A stretch of 51,801 nucleotides of DNA, taken from contig CAZHTS010000033.1 of the NCBI GenBank assembly GCA_964535315.1, forward strand, positions 1 to 51,801. Direction: 5' to 3'. The first letter of the stretch is position 1, and each line of letters opens with the position of its first letter. The notes beneath the pieces were generated by a model. The model saw only the letters and a program-made list of their open reading frames with translations. It did not search any database and was not told where the DNA came from. This document shows, piece by piece, positions 42,244 through 50,729 of the stretch. The position numbers and the translations under genes are program-made. This DNA comes from CAZHTS01 sp964535315. GTDB taxonomy: Bacteria > Chloroflexota > Anaerolineae > Anaerolineales > Anaerolineaceae.

Positions 42244-43101
42244 ATGCGCGAAGGTTTCTATATTTTTGACACCTGGATGGTGCACTATTACGGGATCATC
42301 ATCATGTTCGGGGTGTTGGCGGCAGCATACCTGGCGTCGCTCCAGGCGAAGCGTTATTCACAGGATCCTGAAATCATCTGGGATTGCATGCCCTGGCTGC
42401 TGTTGGGTGGGATCGTGGGGGCGCGCCTGTGGCACATTGCCACCCCGCCGGCTTCGATGGTGGCGCAAGGGATCACCTTTGGGTATTACCTGACCCATCC
42501 GCTGGATGCCATTGCCATCTGGAATGGCGGCGTTGGCATTCCGGGGGCGGTAATCGGCGGCGCCCTGGCGCTGTACTTGTATACGCGCCGCAAGCGCCTG
42601 AGCTTTGCCATGTGGGTAGATTTCATTGCCCCCGGGCTGGCGCTGGCGCAGGCCATCGGCCGCTGGGGCAACTTTGTCAACCAGGAACTGTACGGGGCGC
42701 CCTCCAACCTGCCGTGGGCCATCTTCATCGAGCCGGCCAAACGCCTGGCCGAATACCAGGCGGTGGAATATTACCATCCCCTCTTCCTGTACGAGTCGTT
42801 GTGGAACCTGTTGAATATGAGTGTGTTGCTGTGGGTGGGCCGGCGCTGGCGCGACTGGCTCAAGCCGGGCGACATCTTCTCGCTCTATATGATCATTTAC
42901 CCGGTGGGGCGTTTCTACCTGGAATTTTTGCGCCTCGACCCCTCACCGGTGGCCGGGTTAAACGTCAATCAATCGCTGATGGCGGTGAGTGCCGTGCTTG
43001 GGGTGGTGCTCCTGATCACCCGGCATCACAAACCCACCCAAGAAGAAGTTGATCCACAGGCCGCAGCCGAGACGCCCGCGTCAGAATCGACCGAGGAGTA
43101 A
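42244..43101 (+). CDS. lgt: prolipoprotein diacylglyceryl transferase
   Basis: The 285-residue membrane enzyme adds diacylglycerol to the lipobox cysteine, the step before LspA. It has the family segment IWNGGVGIPGAVIGG and the signature GRWGNFVNQELYG with the essential arginine, then HPLFLYESLWNL. The histidine of the E. coli HGG motif is replaced here by IPG, as in many non-proteobacterial Lgt proteins (from memory). The start at 42244 follows GGAGAGATAGG. The many lipoprotein signals in this window are its expected substrates. Confidence 0.94.
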   Translation: MREGFYIFDTWMVHYYGIIIMFGVLAAAYLASLQAKRYSQDPEIIWDCMPWLLLGGIVGARLWHIATPPASMVAQGITFGYYLTHPLDAIAIWNGGVGIPGAVIGGALALYLYTRRKRLSFAMWVDFIAPGLALAQAIGRWGNFVNQELYGAPSNLPWAIFIEPAKRLAEYQAVEYYHPLFLYESLWNLLNMSVLLWVGRRWRDWLKPGDIFSLYMIIYPVGRFYLEFLRLDPSPVAGLNVNQSLMAVSAVLGVVLLITRHHKPTQEEVDPQAAAETPASESTEE

Positions 43102-43183
43102 CTCCTCCGGTTTTTCAATCAGGTGATCGGCAGCACCGGAACGTCTTATGGGTGGAGCGGATGAAAAAGGATAAGGGCGTATT

Positions 43184-44116
43184 ATGATTTATGCCGAGAA
43201 CCTGAGCAAATGGTTTGATGATTTCCTGGCGGTAGATCACATTCAACTGGACGTACCCACCGGCAGCGTGATGGTCTTGCTCGGCCCCAACGGGGCGGGC
43301 AAGACCACCACCGTGCGCATGTTGACCTCGATCCTGACGCCCAGCAGCGGGCGGGCGATGGTGGCCGGCTACGATGTGGTGACGCAGGCCCAGCAGGTGC
43401 GCTCCTCGGTGGGGGTGTTGACCGAGCATCACGGCCTATACGGGCGCATGAACGCCATGGAATACCTGGATTTCTTCGGGGAACTGTATGGTTTAACGGC
43501 CGGTGTGCGGCGCAAACGCGCCCTGGATTTGCTCGAGCAGTTTGGCCTGACCTTTGCCCTGCGCAAGCGCCTGGGCGAATATTCCAAAGGCATGCGCCAG
43601 AAACTGGCGCTGGTGCGGGCGCTGCTGAACGATCCGCCGGTCTTGCTGTTGGACGAACCCACTTCGGCCATGGACCCCGAGAGCGCCCGCATGGTGCGCG
43701 ACGCCATTCACGGGCTGCGCAGCAGCGAACGCACTATCCTGCTGTGCACGCATAATCTGATGGAGGCCGAAGAACTGGCCGACCGCATCGCCATCATCCG
43801 GCGCGGGTGCATCATCTTCAACGATACGCCGCTCAGCATGAAGCGCCAGATGCTCGGCCCGGCCGAATACGAGGTGCGCCTGGCGCAGCCGTTGAACGGT
43901 TGGTCGGGCAGCCTGCCGCCCGAGGTGGAACTGGTCGAACGAGGGCAGGACTGGCTGCGTTTCCGGATCGAAACGCCCGAGGTGTACAACCCCCAGTTGT
44001 TACGCCAGATGATCAACGATCGGCTGGAGATCGTTCACTTTCAAGAAATCCCCCGCAGCCTGGAGCACGCCTACCTGGAAGCGGTCAGCCGGTATCAGGA
44101 GGGGCAACATGCTTGA
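43184..44116 (+). CDS. ABC exporter ATP-binding protein (NatA/CcmA type)
   Basis: A 310-residue single-domain ATPase with Walker A GPNGAGKTTT, signature YSKGMRQKL, Walker B LLLDEPTSAMDP and switch His in CTHNLMEAEEL. About 80 C-terminal residues lie beyond the nucleotide domain. It pairs with the permease that starts within its last codons (8-nt overlap). The substrate is unknown; NatA-like exporters of sodium, lipids or antibiotics are typical relatives. Confidence 0.92.
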   Translation: MIYAENLSKWFDDFLAVDHIQLDVPTGSVMVLLGPNGAGKTTTVRMLTSILTPSSGRAMVAGYDVVTQAQQVRSSVGVLTEHHGLYGRMNAMEYLDFFGELYGLTAGVRRKRALDLLEQFGLTFALRKRLGEYSKGMRQKLALVRALLNDPPVLLLDEPTSAMDPESARMVRDAIHGLRSSERTILLCTHNLMEAEELADRIAIIRRGCIIFNDTPLSMKRQMLGPAEYEVRLAQPLNGWSGSLPPEVELVERGQDWLRFRIETPEVYNPQLLRQMINDRLEIVHFQEIPRSLEHAYLEAVSRYQEGQHA

Positions 44117-45527
44117 CCCACTGCATCCTGCCCTGGTGATTGCCCGGCGTGAAGTGCGCGATCAACTGCGCGATTGGCGCATCATCTTCCCCGTCCTCGG
44201 GCTGACGGTCTTCTTCCCCTTCCTGATGAACTTTACCGCCCAGCAAATGCTGGATTTCGTGCGCAAATACGGCGCCGACATCATCGGCGAACGCCTGGTG
44301 CCGTTCTTGTTGATGATCGTGGGCTTCTTTCCCATCTCGGTTTCCCTGGTCATCGCTCTGGATTCATTTGTGGGTGAGAAAGAGCGCGGCAGTATCGAGC
44401 CGCTGTTGAACACGCCGCTGTATGACTGGCAGCTTTACCTGGGTAAACTGCTTGCCGCCACCGTCCCGCCGCTGCTGTCGAGTTATCTGGGCATGGCGGT
44501 GTATATGACCGGGTTGTTAATCGAAAACATCCCTCTGCCGCCTTTCAATTTGCTGATTCAGATTTTCATGCTGACCACCGTACAGGCGATTGTGATGGTG
44601 GCCGGCGGTGTGGTGGTTTCGTGCCAGGCCACCTCGGTACGGGCGGCCAACCTGCTTTCCAGTTTCATTGTCATTCCGGCGGCGTTGCTGATCCAGGGCG
44701 AGAGCGTGGTCATGTTCTGGGGCGACTTTAACACGTTGTGGTGGGCGGTGTTTGGCCTGATCGTGTTTGCTTTCCTGCTGGTGCGGGTGGGGCTGGTGCA
44801 TTTCCGGCGCGAGGAATTGTTGGGGCGCGAGATCGATGTGCTCAACCTGCGTTGGGGCTGGCGCGTCTTTCGCCAGGCGTTTGTGGGCGGGGCGCGTTCG
44901 CTGCTCGACTGGTATCGCCGGGTGCTGCCGCAAACCGTGCGCCAGCTGGCCGTGCCCATTGCGCTGATGACGGCGCTGTTGATTGTCGGCGTCTGGATTG
45001 GCAACCTGCAGGTGGAGCGTTTCCGCATCCCGCTCGAGCGCAGTGGGCTGGAAGACATCGATAGCCGCCTGTCCACCTTGCTCGGCGTTTGGCCGGTGGG
45101 AGATTTCAGACCGGTATTTGCCATCTTCTTCCAGAATCTGCGCGTGTTGCTGCTGGCCTTTGTTTTGGGTTTCCTGTCGTTTGGCATCCTGGGGGTTTTG
45201 CCGGCCATTGCGTCTTTGAGCGTGGTTGGGTATCTGATGGGGCTGCTGGCGGCGAACGGTTTGCCGGTGACGGTCTATCTGGTGGCGTTCATCCTGCCGC
45301 ACGGGATATTAGAAATCCCGGCGGCCATCCTGGCCAGTGCGGCCATCCTTAAGGCGGGGGCAGTGCTGGCGATGCCTACGCCGGATAAAACGGTAGGCGA
45401 GGTATACCTGGAATCGCTGGCCGAGTACGCCAGAGTCATGCTGGGGGCAGTGATCCCCTTGTTGTTCCTGGCGGCCTGCATCGAAGCCTGGGGAACGCCG
45501 CGCCTGGCGTTGTGGTTGTTCCAGTAA
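44109..45527 (+). CDS. ABC-2 type permease fused to a SpoIIM-like domain
   Basis: A 472-residue membrane protein. Residues ~1-235 are an ABC-2/NatB-type permease (IARREVRDQLRDWRIIFPVLG, VGEKERGSIEPLLNTPLYDW). Residues ~280-470 match the SpoIIM/DUF95 family: FFQNLRVLLLAFVLGFLSFG, ANGLPVTVYLVAFILPHGIL with the PHGxxE hallmark near 396, and a terminal ACIEAW. SpoIIM helps septal peptidoglycan remodelling in sporulating Bacillus, but homologues are common in non-sporulators. The fusion suggests the SpoIIM domain forms part of this exporter. GGAGGGG precedes the ATG. Confidence 0.85.
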   Translation: MLDPLHPALVIARREVRDQLRDWRIIFPVLGLTVFFPFLMNFTAQQMLDFVRKYGADIIGERLVPFLLMIVGFFPISVSLVIALDSFVGEKERGSIEPLLNTPLYDWQLYLGKLLAATVPPLLSSYLGMAVYMTGLLIENIPLPPFNLLIQIFMLTTVQAIVMVAGGVVVSCQATSVRAANLLSSFIVIPAALLIQGESVVMFWGDFNTLWWAVFGLIVFAFLLVRVGLVHFRREELLGREIDVLNLRWGWRVFRQAFVGGARSLLDWYRRVLPQTVRQLAVPIALMTALLIVGVWIGNLQVERFRIPLERSGLEDIDSRLSTLLGVWPVGDFRPVFAIFFQNLRVLLLAFVLGFLSFGILGVLPAIASLSVVGYLMGLLAANGLPVTVYLVAFILPHGILEIPAAILASAAILKAGAVLAMPTPDKTVGEVYLESLAEYARVMLGAVIPLLFLAACIEAWGTPRLALWLFQ

Positions 45528-45597
45528 GAATATTACGCCGGCCGGCCCCGGCAAGGCTGGCGGCGGAGATTGTGACGATCGAGTTCTAACCGGCCGG

Positions 45598-46110
45598 TTA
45601 CCAACCGTCCAGGAAGGGTTCCCATTCGCTGTAATGGCCGAGGTGCCGGCCAAAGATATATACGGCCGAACTGGGCGGTTCTTTGGGGGCGCGCAGCAGA
45701 TGCATGTTGGCTTCGGCCAGCGTGCGACCGCCCTTGCGGTGGTTGCAGGACGGGCAGGCGGCCACCACGTTGCTCCAGGTGTGTTTGCCGTTCATGTGGC
45801 GGGGGATGACGTGATCGATGGTCAAATCGCCGGTGTGTTTGCCGCAGTACTGGCAGGTATAATTATCTCGACGGAATACTTCGCGTCGGGTGAGGCGCAC
45901 GCGCAGCCGTGGGTGGTTGGCCTGTTTTTGCAGGCGGATGACGGATGGAATCGGGAATGTCTGGCGGATGGATTGGATGTAGCCGCGCCCATTGAGTACC
46001 AACGCAGCTTTTTCAGAGAGGATTAATCCTATGGCGCGACGCAGGCTGCACACGTTGATCGGTTCGTAATTGGCGTTGAGCACCAGGACCGAACTGTCCA
46101 AAGCGTCCAT
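45598..46110 (-). CDS. HNH endonuclease family protein, leaderless
   Basis: A 170-residue protein with an N-terminal ~70-residue region typical of this subfamily (VLVLNANYEPINVCSLRRAI) and an HNH domain: CQYCGKHTGDLTIDHVIPRH, then NVVAACPSCNHRKGGRT. The four cysteines of the zinc site and the catalytic DH are present. Its DNA target and role are unknown. TATAAT ends 6 nt before the ATG and there is no ribosome site. It is divergent from the gene at 46144. Confidence 0.9.
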   Translation of the reverse strand: MDALDSSVLVLNANYEPINVCSLRRAIGLILSEKAALVLNGRGYIQSIRQTFPIPSVIRLQKQANHPRLRVRLTRREVFRRDNYTCQYCGKHTGDLTIDHVIPRHMNGKHTWSNVVAACPSCNHRKGGRTLAEANMHLLRAPKEPPSSAVYIFGRHLGHYSEWEPFLDGW

Positions 46111-46116
46111 ATAGAG

Positions 46117-46122
46117 ATTATA
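46117..46122 (-). promoter_or_regulatory. -10 element of the HNH gene
   Basis: TATAAT on the minus strand is separated from ATG 46110 by CTCTAT (6 nt), the distance expected when transcription starts on the A of ATG. Confidence 0.6.
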
Positions 46123-46143
46123 CTACGGGAAAGAGAGGTGCAA

Positions 46144-47049
46144 ATGCAAATTGTGATGACGGGTGGGACGGGTTTGATTGGTTCGGCGTTGGCGGCGCAG
46201 CTGGCGGCGGCGGGCAACCGGGTGTGGGTGCTCAGCCGCGCCCCCCGCCAGGCGCATTTGCCGCCGGGGGTTGAGGCGTTGGGCTGGGATGGGCGCACAC
46301 CGCAGGGGTGGGGGCAGCTGGTGGCGGAAGCCGACGCCCTGATCAACCTGGCCGGTGAGAACATCGGTGCGGGGCGCTGGAGCGAAGCGCGCCTGGAACG
46401 CATCCGTTCCAGCCGGGTGCAGGCCGGGCAGGCGCTGCTGGAAGCCGTCCGCCAGGCGCGGCGGCGGCCAGCGGTGCTGCTACAGGCTTCGGCGGTGGGG
46501 TATTACGGCGCCTGCGGCGACGAATGGATCGACGAAGACAGCCCGGCCGGCGGCGACCGGCTGGCGGGTATTTGCCAGGATTGGGAAGCTTCCACGCAGC
46601 CGGTGGAGGCGTTGGGCGTGCGGCGGGTCGTGTTGCGCACCGGCATTGTGCTATCTACCCGTCAGGGCGCCCTGCCGCGCATGTTGTTGCCGTTCCGGTG
46701 GATGGTGGGCGGGCCGTTGGGCAGCGGCCGGCAGTGGCTGCCGTGGATTGCGCTGGCGGATCAGGTGGCGGGCATGGATTTTTTGCTGCGCGACCCTGCG
46801 GCGCAGGGCGTCTTTAACCTGTGCGCCCCCGAACCGGCGACCAACGCGGCGTTTGGCCGCACGCTGGCGGCGGTGTTGCGCCGGCCGTACTGGCTGCCGG
46901 CGCCGGCTTTTGCCCTGCGGCTGCTGCTGGGCGAGATGAGCACGCTGGTGCTGGACGGACAGCGCGCCAGGCCGCAGCGTCTGTTACAGGCTGGTTATCG
47001 TTTCCGTTTTACCAGTTTGCGCCCGGCCCTGGAGGCGCTGCTGGCCTAG
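46144..47049 (+). CDS. TIGR01777-family epimerase-like oxidoreductase
   Basis: A 301-residue SDR-superfamily protein with the NAD(P) loop MTGGTGLIGSALAAQL and the TIGR01777 signatures LINLAGENIGAGRW and ASAVGYYGACGDEWIDEDS, then the C-terminal DUF1731-like region (LLGEMSTLVLDGQRARPQRL). The family includes E. coli YfcH and plant SulA-like proteins; reactions are mostly unknown. ATG 46144 follows GAGAGG by 5 nt. It converges with the SEDS gene. Confidence 0.9.
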   Translation: MQIVMTGGTGLIGSALAAQLAAAGNRVWVLSRAPRQAHLPPGVEALGWDGRTPQGWGQLVAEADALINLAGENIGAGRWSEARLERIRSSRVQAGQALLEAVRQARRRPAVLLQASAVGYYGACGDEWIDEDSPAGGDRLAGICQDWEASTQPVEALGVRRVVLRTGIVLSTRQGALPRMLLPFRWMVGGPLGSGRQWLPWIALADQVAGMDFLLRDPAAQGVFNLCAPEPATNAAFGRTLAAVLRRPYWLPAPAFALRLLLGEMSTLVLDGQRARPQRLLQAGYRFRFTSLRPALEALLA

Positions 47050-47063
47050 CGTGACGGTGCTTT

Positions 47064-49685
47064 TCAGGGGTGCTGGGCGGCGTACAACAGCGACTGTCCG
47101 ATCTGGCGCGCCAGGTCGGGGCGTTCTTCTTCGAGCAGCACGACCAGCGCCAGTGGGGCGCCCTGCCAGTCGGGCAGGGTGCCTGCCAGGAACCAGGTGA
47201 ACCGGCGCTGTTTGCTGAGCGCCAGCCCGGTGAACTGCCAGGAGGGCGGGGTGGTGGCGCTCAACAGCCGGGTGGTGGTGGGCAGACCGGCGGCGGGCAG
47301 GGCGGTCTTGTTGGCATCGTTGGGCAGGATGGTCCAGCCCTGGGTGGGGGTGTTGACCGCCATAGTCAGCCGGGGCGCCGGGCGGGTGCCATCGGCGCTG
47401 ATTTCTGCGGCGGCCAGCGCCATCTGCAAGGGCGTGACGCTGATCTGGTCCTGGCCGAGAACCGCCAGGCGGGGGTCGGTGTAGTTGAGCGGGGTGGCGG
47501 CGCGCGCCTGCGCCAACGGTAAGGTGGGCGTCTCATAAAATCCCAGCTTGCGATAGAGATCGCCAATCTGGGTCTCGCTCAACAGGGTGCCCAGTTCAAC
47601 CAGCGCCGCCGGGCAGCCGTTGCCAATGGCCGCACCCCAGTCCAGCGGTTGGCGCGGCGGGTGAGCGCAGTCCCACTGCTGGCCCTCAAAGGTCACACCG
47701 GTTTGTTCTGGCAGGGGGGGCAACTGGCCCTGAGCGCTGACCTGGGCCAACAGGAAGGGCCCGATGGCGACGCCCGGCGGGTAGACCCCTTGCGTGGCGC
47801 GGTTGAGCAGTGGAGAACGCGGGTCTTGCAGCCATTCGGCGTGCATTTCGTCCAGGCGCGCCGGGTCAAAGTAGGGGTGTGAGGCCATCACCAGGATTTC
47901 ACCGGTGCGGGCGTTGAGCAAGACTGCCGCGCCGACGTGTTCACCGATGAGCCGGTCGGTCAATTGTTGCAGGCGCAGGTCGATGCTCAGGCGAACATCC
48001 AGGCCGGGGGGAGGTTGACCGTAGACGAGATGATAGCCCCAGATGGTCGAGGCCGGGTTGCCGTCCAGGCCGCGCAGGTAAGCGTCCAGGCTGCCTTCCA
48101 GCCCTGCCTGGCCATAGACCGGGTGGGTAAAGCCCAATACCGGGCTGAGCGGCGGGTAGTGGTTCTGACGCACGTATTCTCCCGGCCGGCCGGTGGTGCT
48201 GTTGAGCGGTTGTTCGTGCCGGTCGAGCAGTGCGCCGCGCAGGATGTAACGGTCGTTGATTGAGAGGCGCGGGTTGTCGCTGCGTGTTTGCAGCTCCTGC
48301 GAGTTGAAATAGCCCCACCAGCCGTAGGCCAGGGCAGTGCCCAACAGGATGACCAGCAGGGCCGAGCCCAGCGCCAGATAGGGGCGCGGATTGGTCAGGA
48401 CGGCGGGTTCTTCCTCGGCCTGGTTGCTGATGATGGTGAGCAACAGCAGAGAGAGGAAGACGGTGAGCAACGATGAACCGCCGTATGAGACCAACGGCAG
48501 GGTCACACCGGTGAGCGGCAACAGGCGCAGGTTGCCGGCGATGATAAGGATGCTCTGGCTGGTGAGATAGGTGGTCAGGCCGGCGGCCAGGTAACGCTGG
48601 TAATTGCTGGTGGCGTACAGGGCGATGTGCAGACCGCGCAGCGCCAGCAGGGCCAGGAGCAATAACATGGCAAAACTGCCCAGCATGCCGGTCTCTTCGG
48701 CGATGGCGGCGAAGATGAAATCGGAGTGCGATACGGGAACGATGCCAGGGCTGCCCAGACCGGGGCCGCGCCCGAACGTCCCACCGGCGGCGATGGCGAT
48801 CAGCGATTGGACGATCTGATACGAACGCCCTGAGGGATCCAACCAGGGGTTGATCCAGGCATTGACGCGAATGCGGATGACGTCGAAAAGCTGGTAGCCG
48901 ATCAAGGCGCTGGCAAGGATACTGAGCGCGCTGATGAGCAAGACCCGCAGGCGCCCCGAGGCGACGTAGACCGTGACGGCGTAGAGCACCAGGATGATGG
49001 TGGCGGTGCCCAGGTCGCGCTGCGCCAGCAAGATGAGGAAGGCGGCCCCGCACATCAACAGGGTGGGGGTGAGCAACTCGAGCAGGCTGAAGCTAAACGG
49101 CAGGCGGTCGGCCAGGTAGGCGGCCAGGTAGACGATGAGCAGCAGCTTGAGCGGTTCGGAGGGCTGTAAGTAGACGCCACAACATCCCAGCCACAGGTGC
49201 GGGCCCTCACCGCCCGGATAGGTGCCGAAGAAAAAGGTCAGTCCCGTCAGCAACAGCCCGCCGGTCAGCCACAGGTATTTGTAGCGACGCAGCCAGCCCA
49301 GGATATTGGGGACGCTCAGCAGCAGGTTGCAGGCGGTCAACACTACCACCAGCCACAAAGTTTGCCGCCAGCCGAAATCGCCGTTCAGGCGCCAGATGGT
49401 CAACAGGCCCCAGCCGCTGAGCAGGGCGGCGATGGGCAGCAGGTACGGATCGCGGTCGGGCAGCAGGCGTCCCATCTTGCGGTGTAACAGGCTGAACCCG
49501 ACCAGCCAGACCAGGTATCCGCTCCAGTGCAGCCAGCGAAACGGGGTTTCCCAGGTGTGCAGGCGGGCGGAGGGCGAGATGGTAAGAATGCTGGCGTAAC
49601 ACAAGAGAAAGAGAGCCGCCATGTTCATCAGACGGCTCTGCAATTGTTCGCGCGGGGCGGTCGACATGACCGGGAAGGGGATCAC
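47064..49685 (-). CDS. SEDS (FtsW/RodA) glycosyltransferase fused to a transpeptidase-like domain without catalytic motifs
   Basis: The 873-residue protein starts with a SEDS membrane domain (~20-425): QPSEPLK (174-180), AQRDLGTA, the catalytic-type Asp283 in WLDPSG, and PLVSYGGSS (397-405). A further membrane segment (~437-458) leads to an extracytoplasmic penicillin-binding domain (~475-870) with PBP2/FtsI features (GLEGSLDAYLRG, VRLSIDLRLQ, LLNARTGEILVMAS). Where the Ser-x-x-Lys box belongs (after YPPG) it reads VAIG; the SxN position reads GCP; KTG reads FTG. The transpeptidase is therefore probably inactive, the polymerase probably active. GTG 49685 overlaps the mtnP stop (GTGA); ATG 49667 is an alternative. 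Confidence 0.88.
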   Translation of the reverse strand: MIPFPVMSTAPREQLQSRLMNMAALFLLCYASILTISPSARLHTWETPFRWLHWSGYLVWLVGFSLLHRKMGRLLPDRDPYLLPIAALLSGWGLLTIWRLNGDFGWRQTLWLVVVLTACNLLLSVPNILGWLRRYKYLWLTGGLLLTGLTFFFGTYPGGEGPHLWLGCCGVYLQPSEPLKLLLIVYLAAYLADRLPFSFSLLELLTPTLLMCGAAFLILLAQRDLGTATIILVLYAVTVYVASGRLRVLLISALSILASALIGYQLFDVIRIRVNAWINPWLDPSGRSYQIVQSLIAIAAGGTFGRGPGLGSPGIVPVSHSDFIFAAIAEETGMLGSFAMLLLLALLALRGLHIALYATSNYQRYLAAGLTTYLTSQSILIIAGNLRLLPLTGVTLPLVSYGGSSLLTVFLSLLLLTIISNQAEEEPAVLTNPRPYLALGSALLVILLGTALAYGWWGYFNSQELQTRSDNPRLSINDRYILRGALLDRHEQPLNSTTGRPGEYVRQNHYPPLSPVLGFTHPVYGQAGLEGSLDAYLRGLDGNPASTIWGYHLVYGQPPPGLDVRLSIDLRLQQLTDRLIGEHVGAAVLLNARTGEILVMASHPYFDPARLDEMHAEWLQDPRSPLLNRATQGVYPPGVAIGPFLLAQVSAQGQLPPLPEQTGVTFEGQQWDCAHPPRQPLDWGAAIGNGCPAALVELGTLLSETQIGDLYRKLGFYETPTLPLAQARAATPLNYTDPRLAVLGQDQISVTPLQMALAAAEISADGTRPAPRLTMAVNTPTQGWTILPNDANKTALPAAGLPTTTRLLSATTPPSWQFTGLALSKQRRFTWFLAGTLPDWQGAPLALVVLLEEERPDLARQIGQSLLYAAQHP

Positions 49686-50551
49686 GGCGCCAGGTATTTC
49701 TCCACCAGGGGGCCCAGTTTCTGGCGCGTCTCAGCCGGGATGCGCTCTTTGTGGGTGATGATGGCGTCGGACAGGATGCGTTCGCAGGCGCAGGTGCGTT
49801 CCTCGCTCAGGGTCTCCACCAGATTTTGAATGGCCTGTTGGGCGATTTGCGTATTGTGCATCAGGGTGCGGATGACCATTTCCACGCTGACCGGTTCTTC
49901 GCTGATGTGCCAGACGTCGTAATCGGTGACGTGGGCCATGGTGGCGTAACACATCTCGGCCTCGCGCGCCAGGAAGACTTCGGGGCAGGCAGTCATGCCG
50001 ATCAGCGACATCCCCCAGGCGCGGTAGAGATTGGACTCGGCGCGGGTGGAGAAGCGCGGGCCTTCGATGGTAATCAGGGTGCCGGTCTGGTGTACGCTGG
50101 CCTCGGTTTGCGCCACAGCCTGGTAAACCTGGGCGCCAAGTTCGGCGCAAAATGGGTCGGCCACGCTGATGTGGGCGACGATGCCGTCGCCGAAGAAGGA
50201 GCGCGGGCGCTGGTGGGTGTGGTCGAACACCTGGTCGGGAATGACGATGTGCCCGGGGGCGTAGTCGTCGCGCAGCGAACCGCAGGCGCTGATGCTCAAC
50301 AGGCGTTTCACCCCCAGCTTTTTCAGCGCAAAGATGTTGGCGCGGTAGTTGACTTCGCTGGGGGAGATGTGATGGCCGATGCCATGCCGGGCGAGGAAGG
50401 CCACCCGCTTGCCCGATAAACTGCCGACGACGATTGGCGAGCTTGGGCTGCCAAAGGGGGTATCGATTTCGAGGGTTTCGGTATCTTTGATGGCGGGGAT
50501 ATCGTACAACCCGGAACCACCGATGACGGCTAGCACAGGAGGGGTAGACAT
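49682..50551 (-). CDS. mtnP: S-methyl-5'-thioadenosine phosphorylase
   Basis: The 289-residue enzyme of the PNP/MTAP family converts methylthioadenosine and phosphate to adenine and methylthioribose-1-phosphate in methionine salvage. Key parts are GGSGLYDIP, the phosphate segment RHGIGHHISPSEVNYRAN, SACGSLRDDYAPG, and the substrate site GMTACPEVFLAREAEMCYA. The MTAP-specific HxISPSEVNYRAN block separates it from PNP. It is upstream of, and overlaps by 4 nt, the SEDS fusion gene. Confidence 0.93.
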   Translation of the reverse strand: MSTPPVLAVIGGSGLYDIPAIKDTETLEIDTPFGSPSSPIVVGSLSGKRVAFLARHGIGHHISPSEVNYRANIFALKKLGVKRLLSISACGSLRDDYAPGHIVIPDQVFDHTHQRPRSFFGDGIVAHISVADPFCAELGAQVYQAVAQTEASVHQTGTLITIEGPRFSTRAESNLYRAWGMSLIGMTACPEVFLAREAEMCYATMAHVTDYDVWHISEEPVSVEMVIRTLMHNTQIAQQAIQNLVETLSEERTCACERILSDAIITHKERIPAETRQKLGPLVEKYLAP

Positions 50552-50717
50552 AGATTAACTCCCTGAGGGAAGATTTTGGAGGTACAGGCGCCATCCGGGC
50601 GCCATCCAGGATTGATTTCAATCATAGCATAATCTGGCGGGGTGTGCCAGTTGTGCTTCAGGTCGAGCGGCCGCGTTTTTGTGTTTGAATTGTAAGTAGC
50701 AAATTGTGGAAAACTTG

Positions 50718-50723
50718 TATAAT
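50718..50723 (+). promoter_or_regulatory. -10 element of the Cache-HAMP receptor gene
   Basis: TATAAT ends 6 nt before ATG 50730, with no ribosome site between. No convincing -35 at 16-18 bp was found. The ~180 bp upstream, up to mtnP, contain no other gene. Confidence 0.55.
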
Positions 50724-50729
50724 ATTTCT

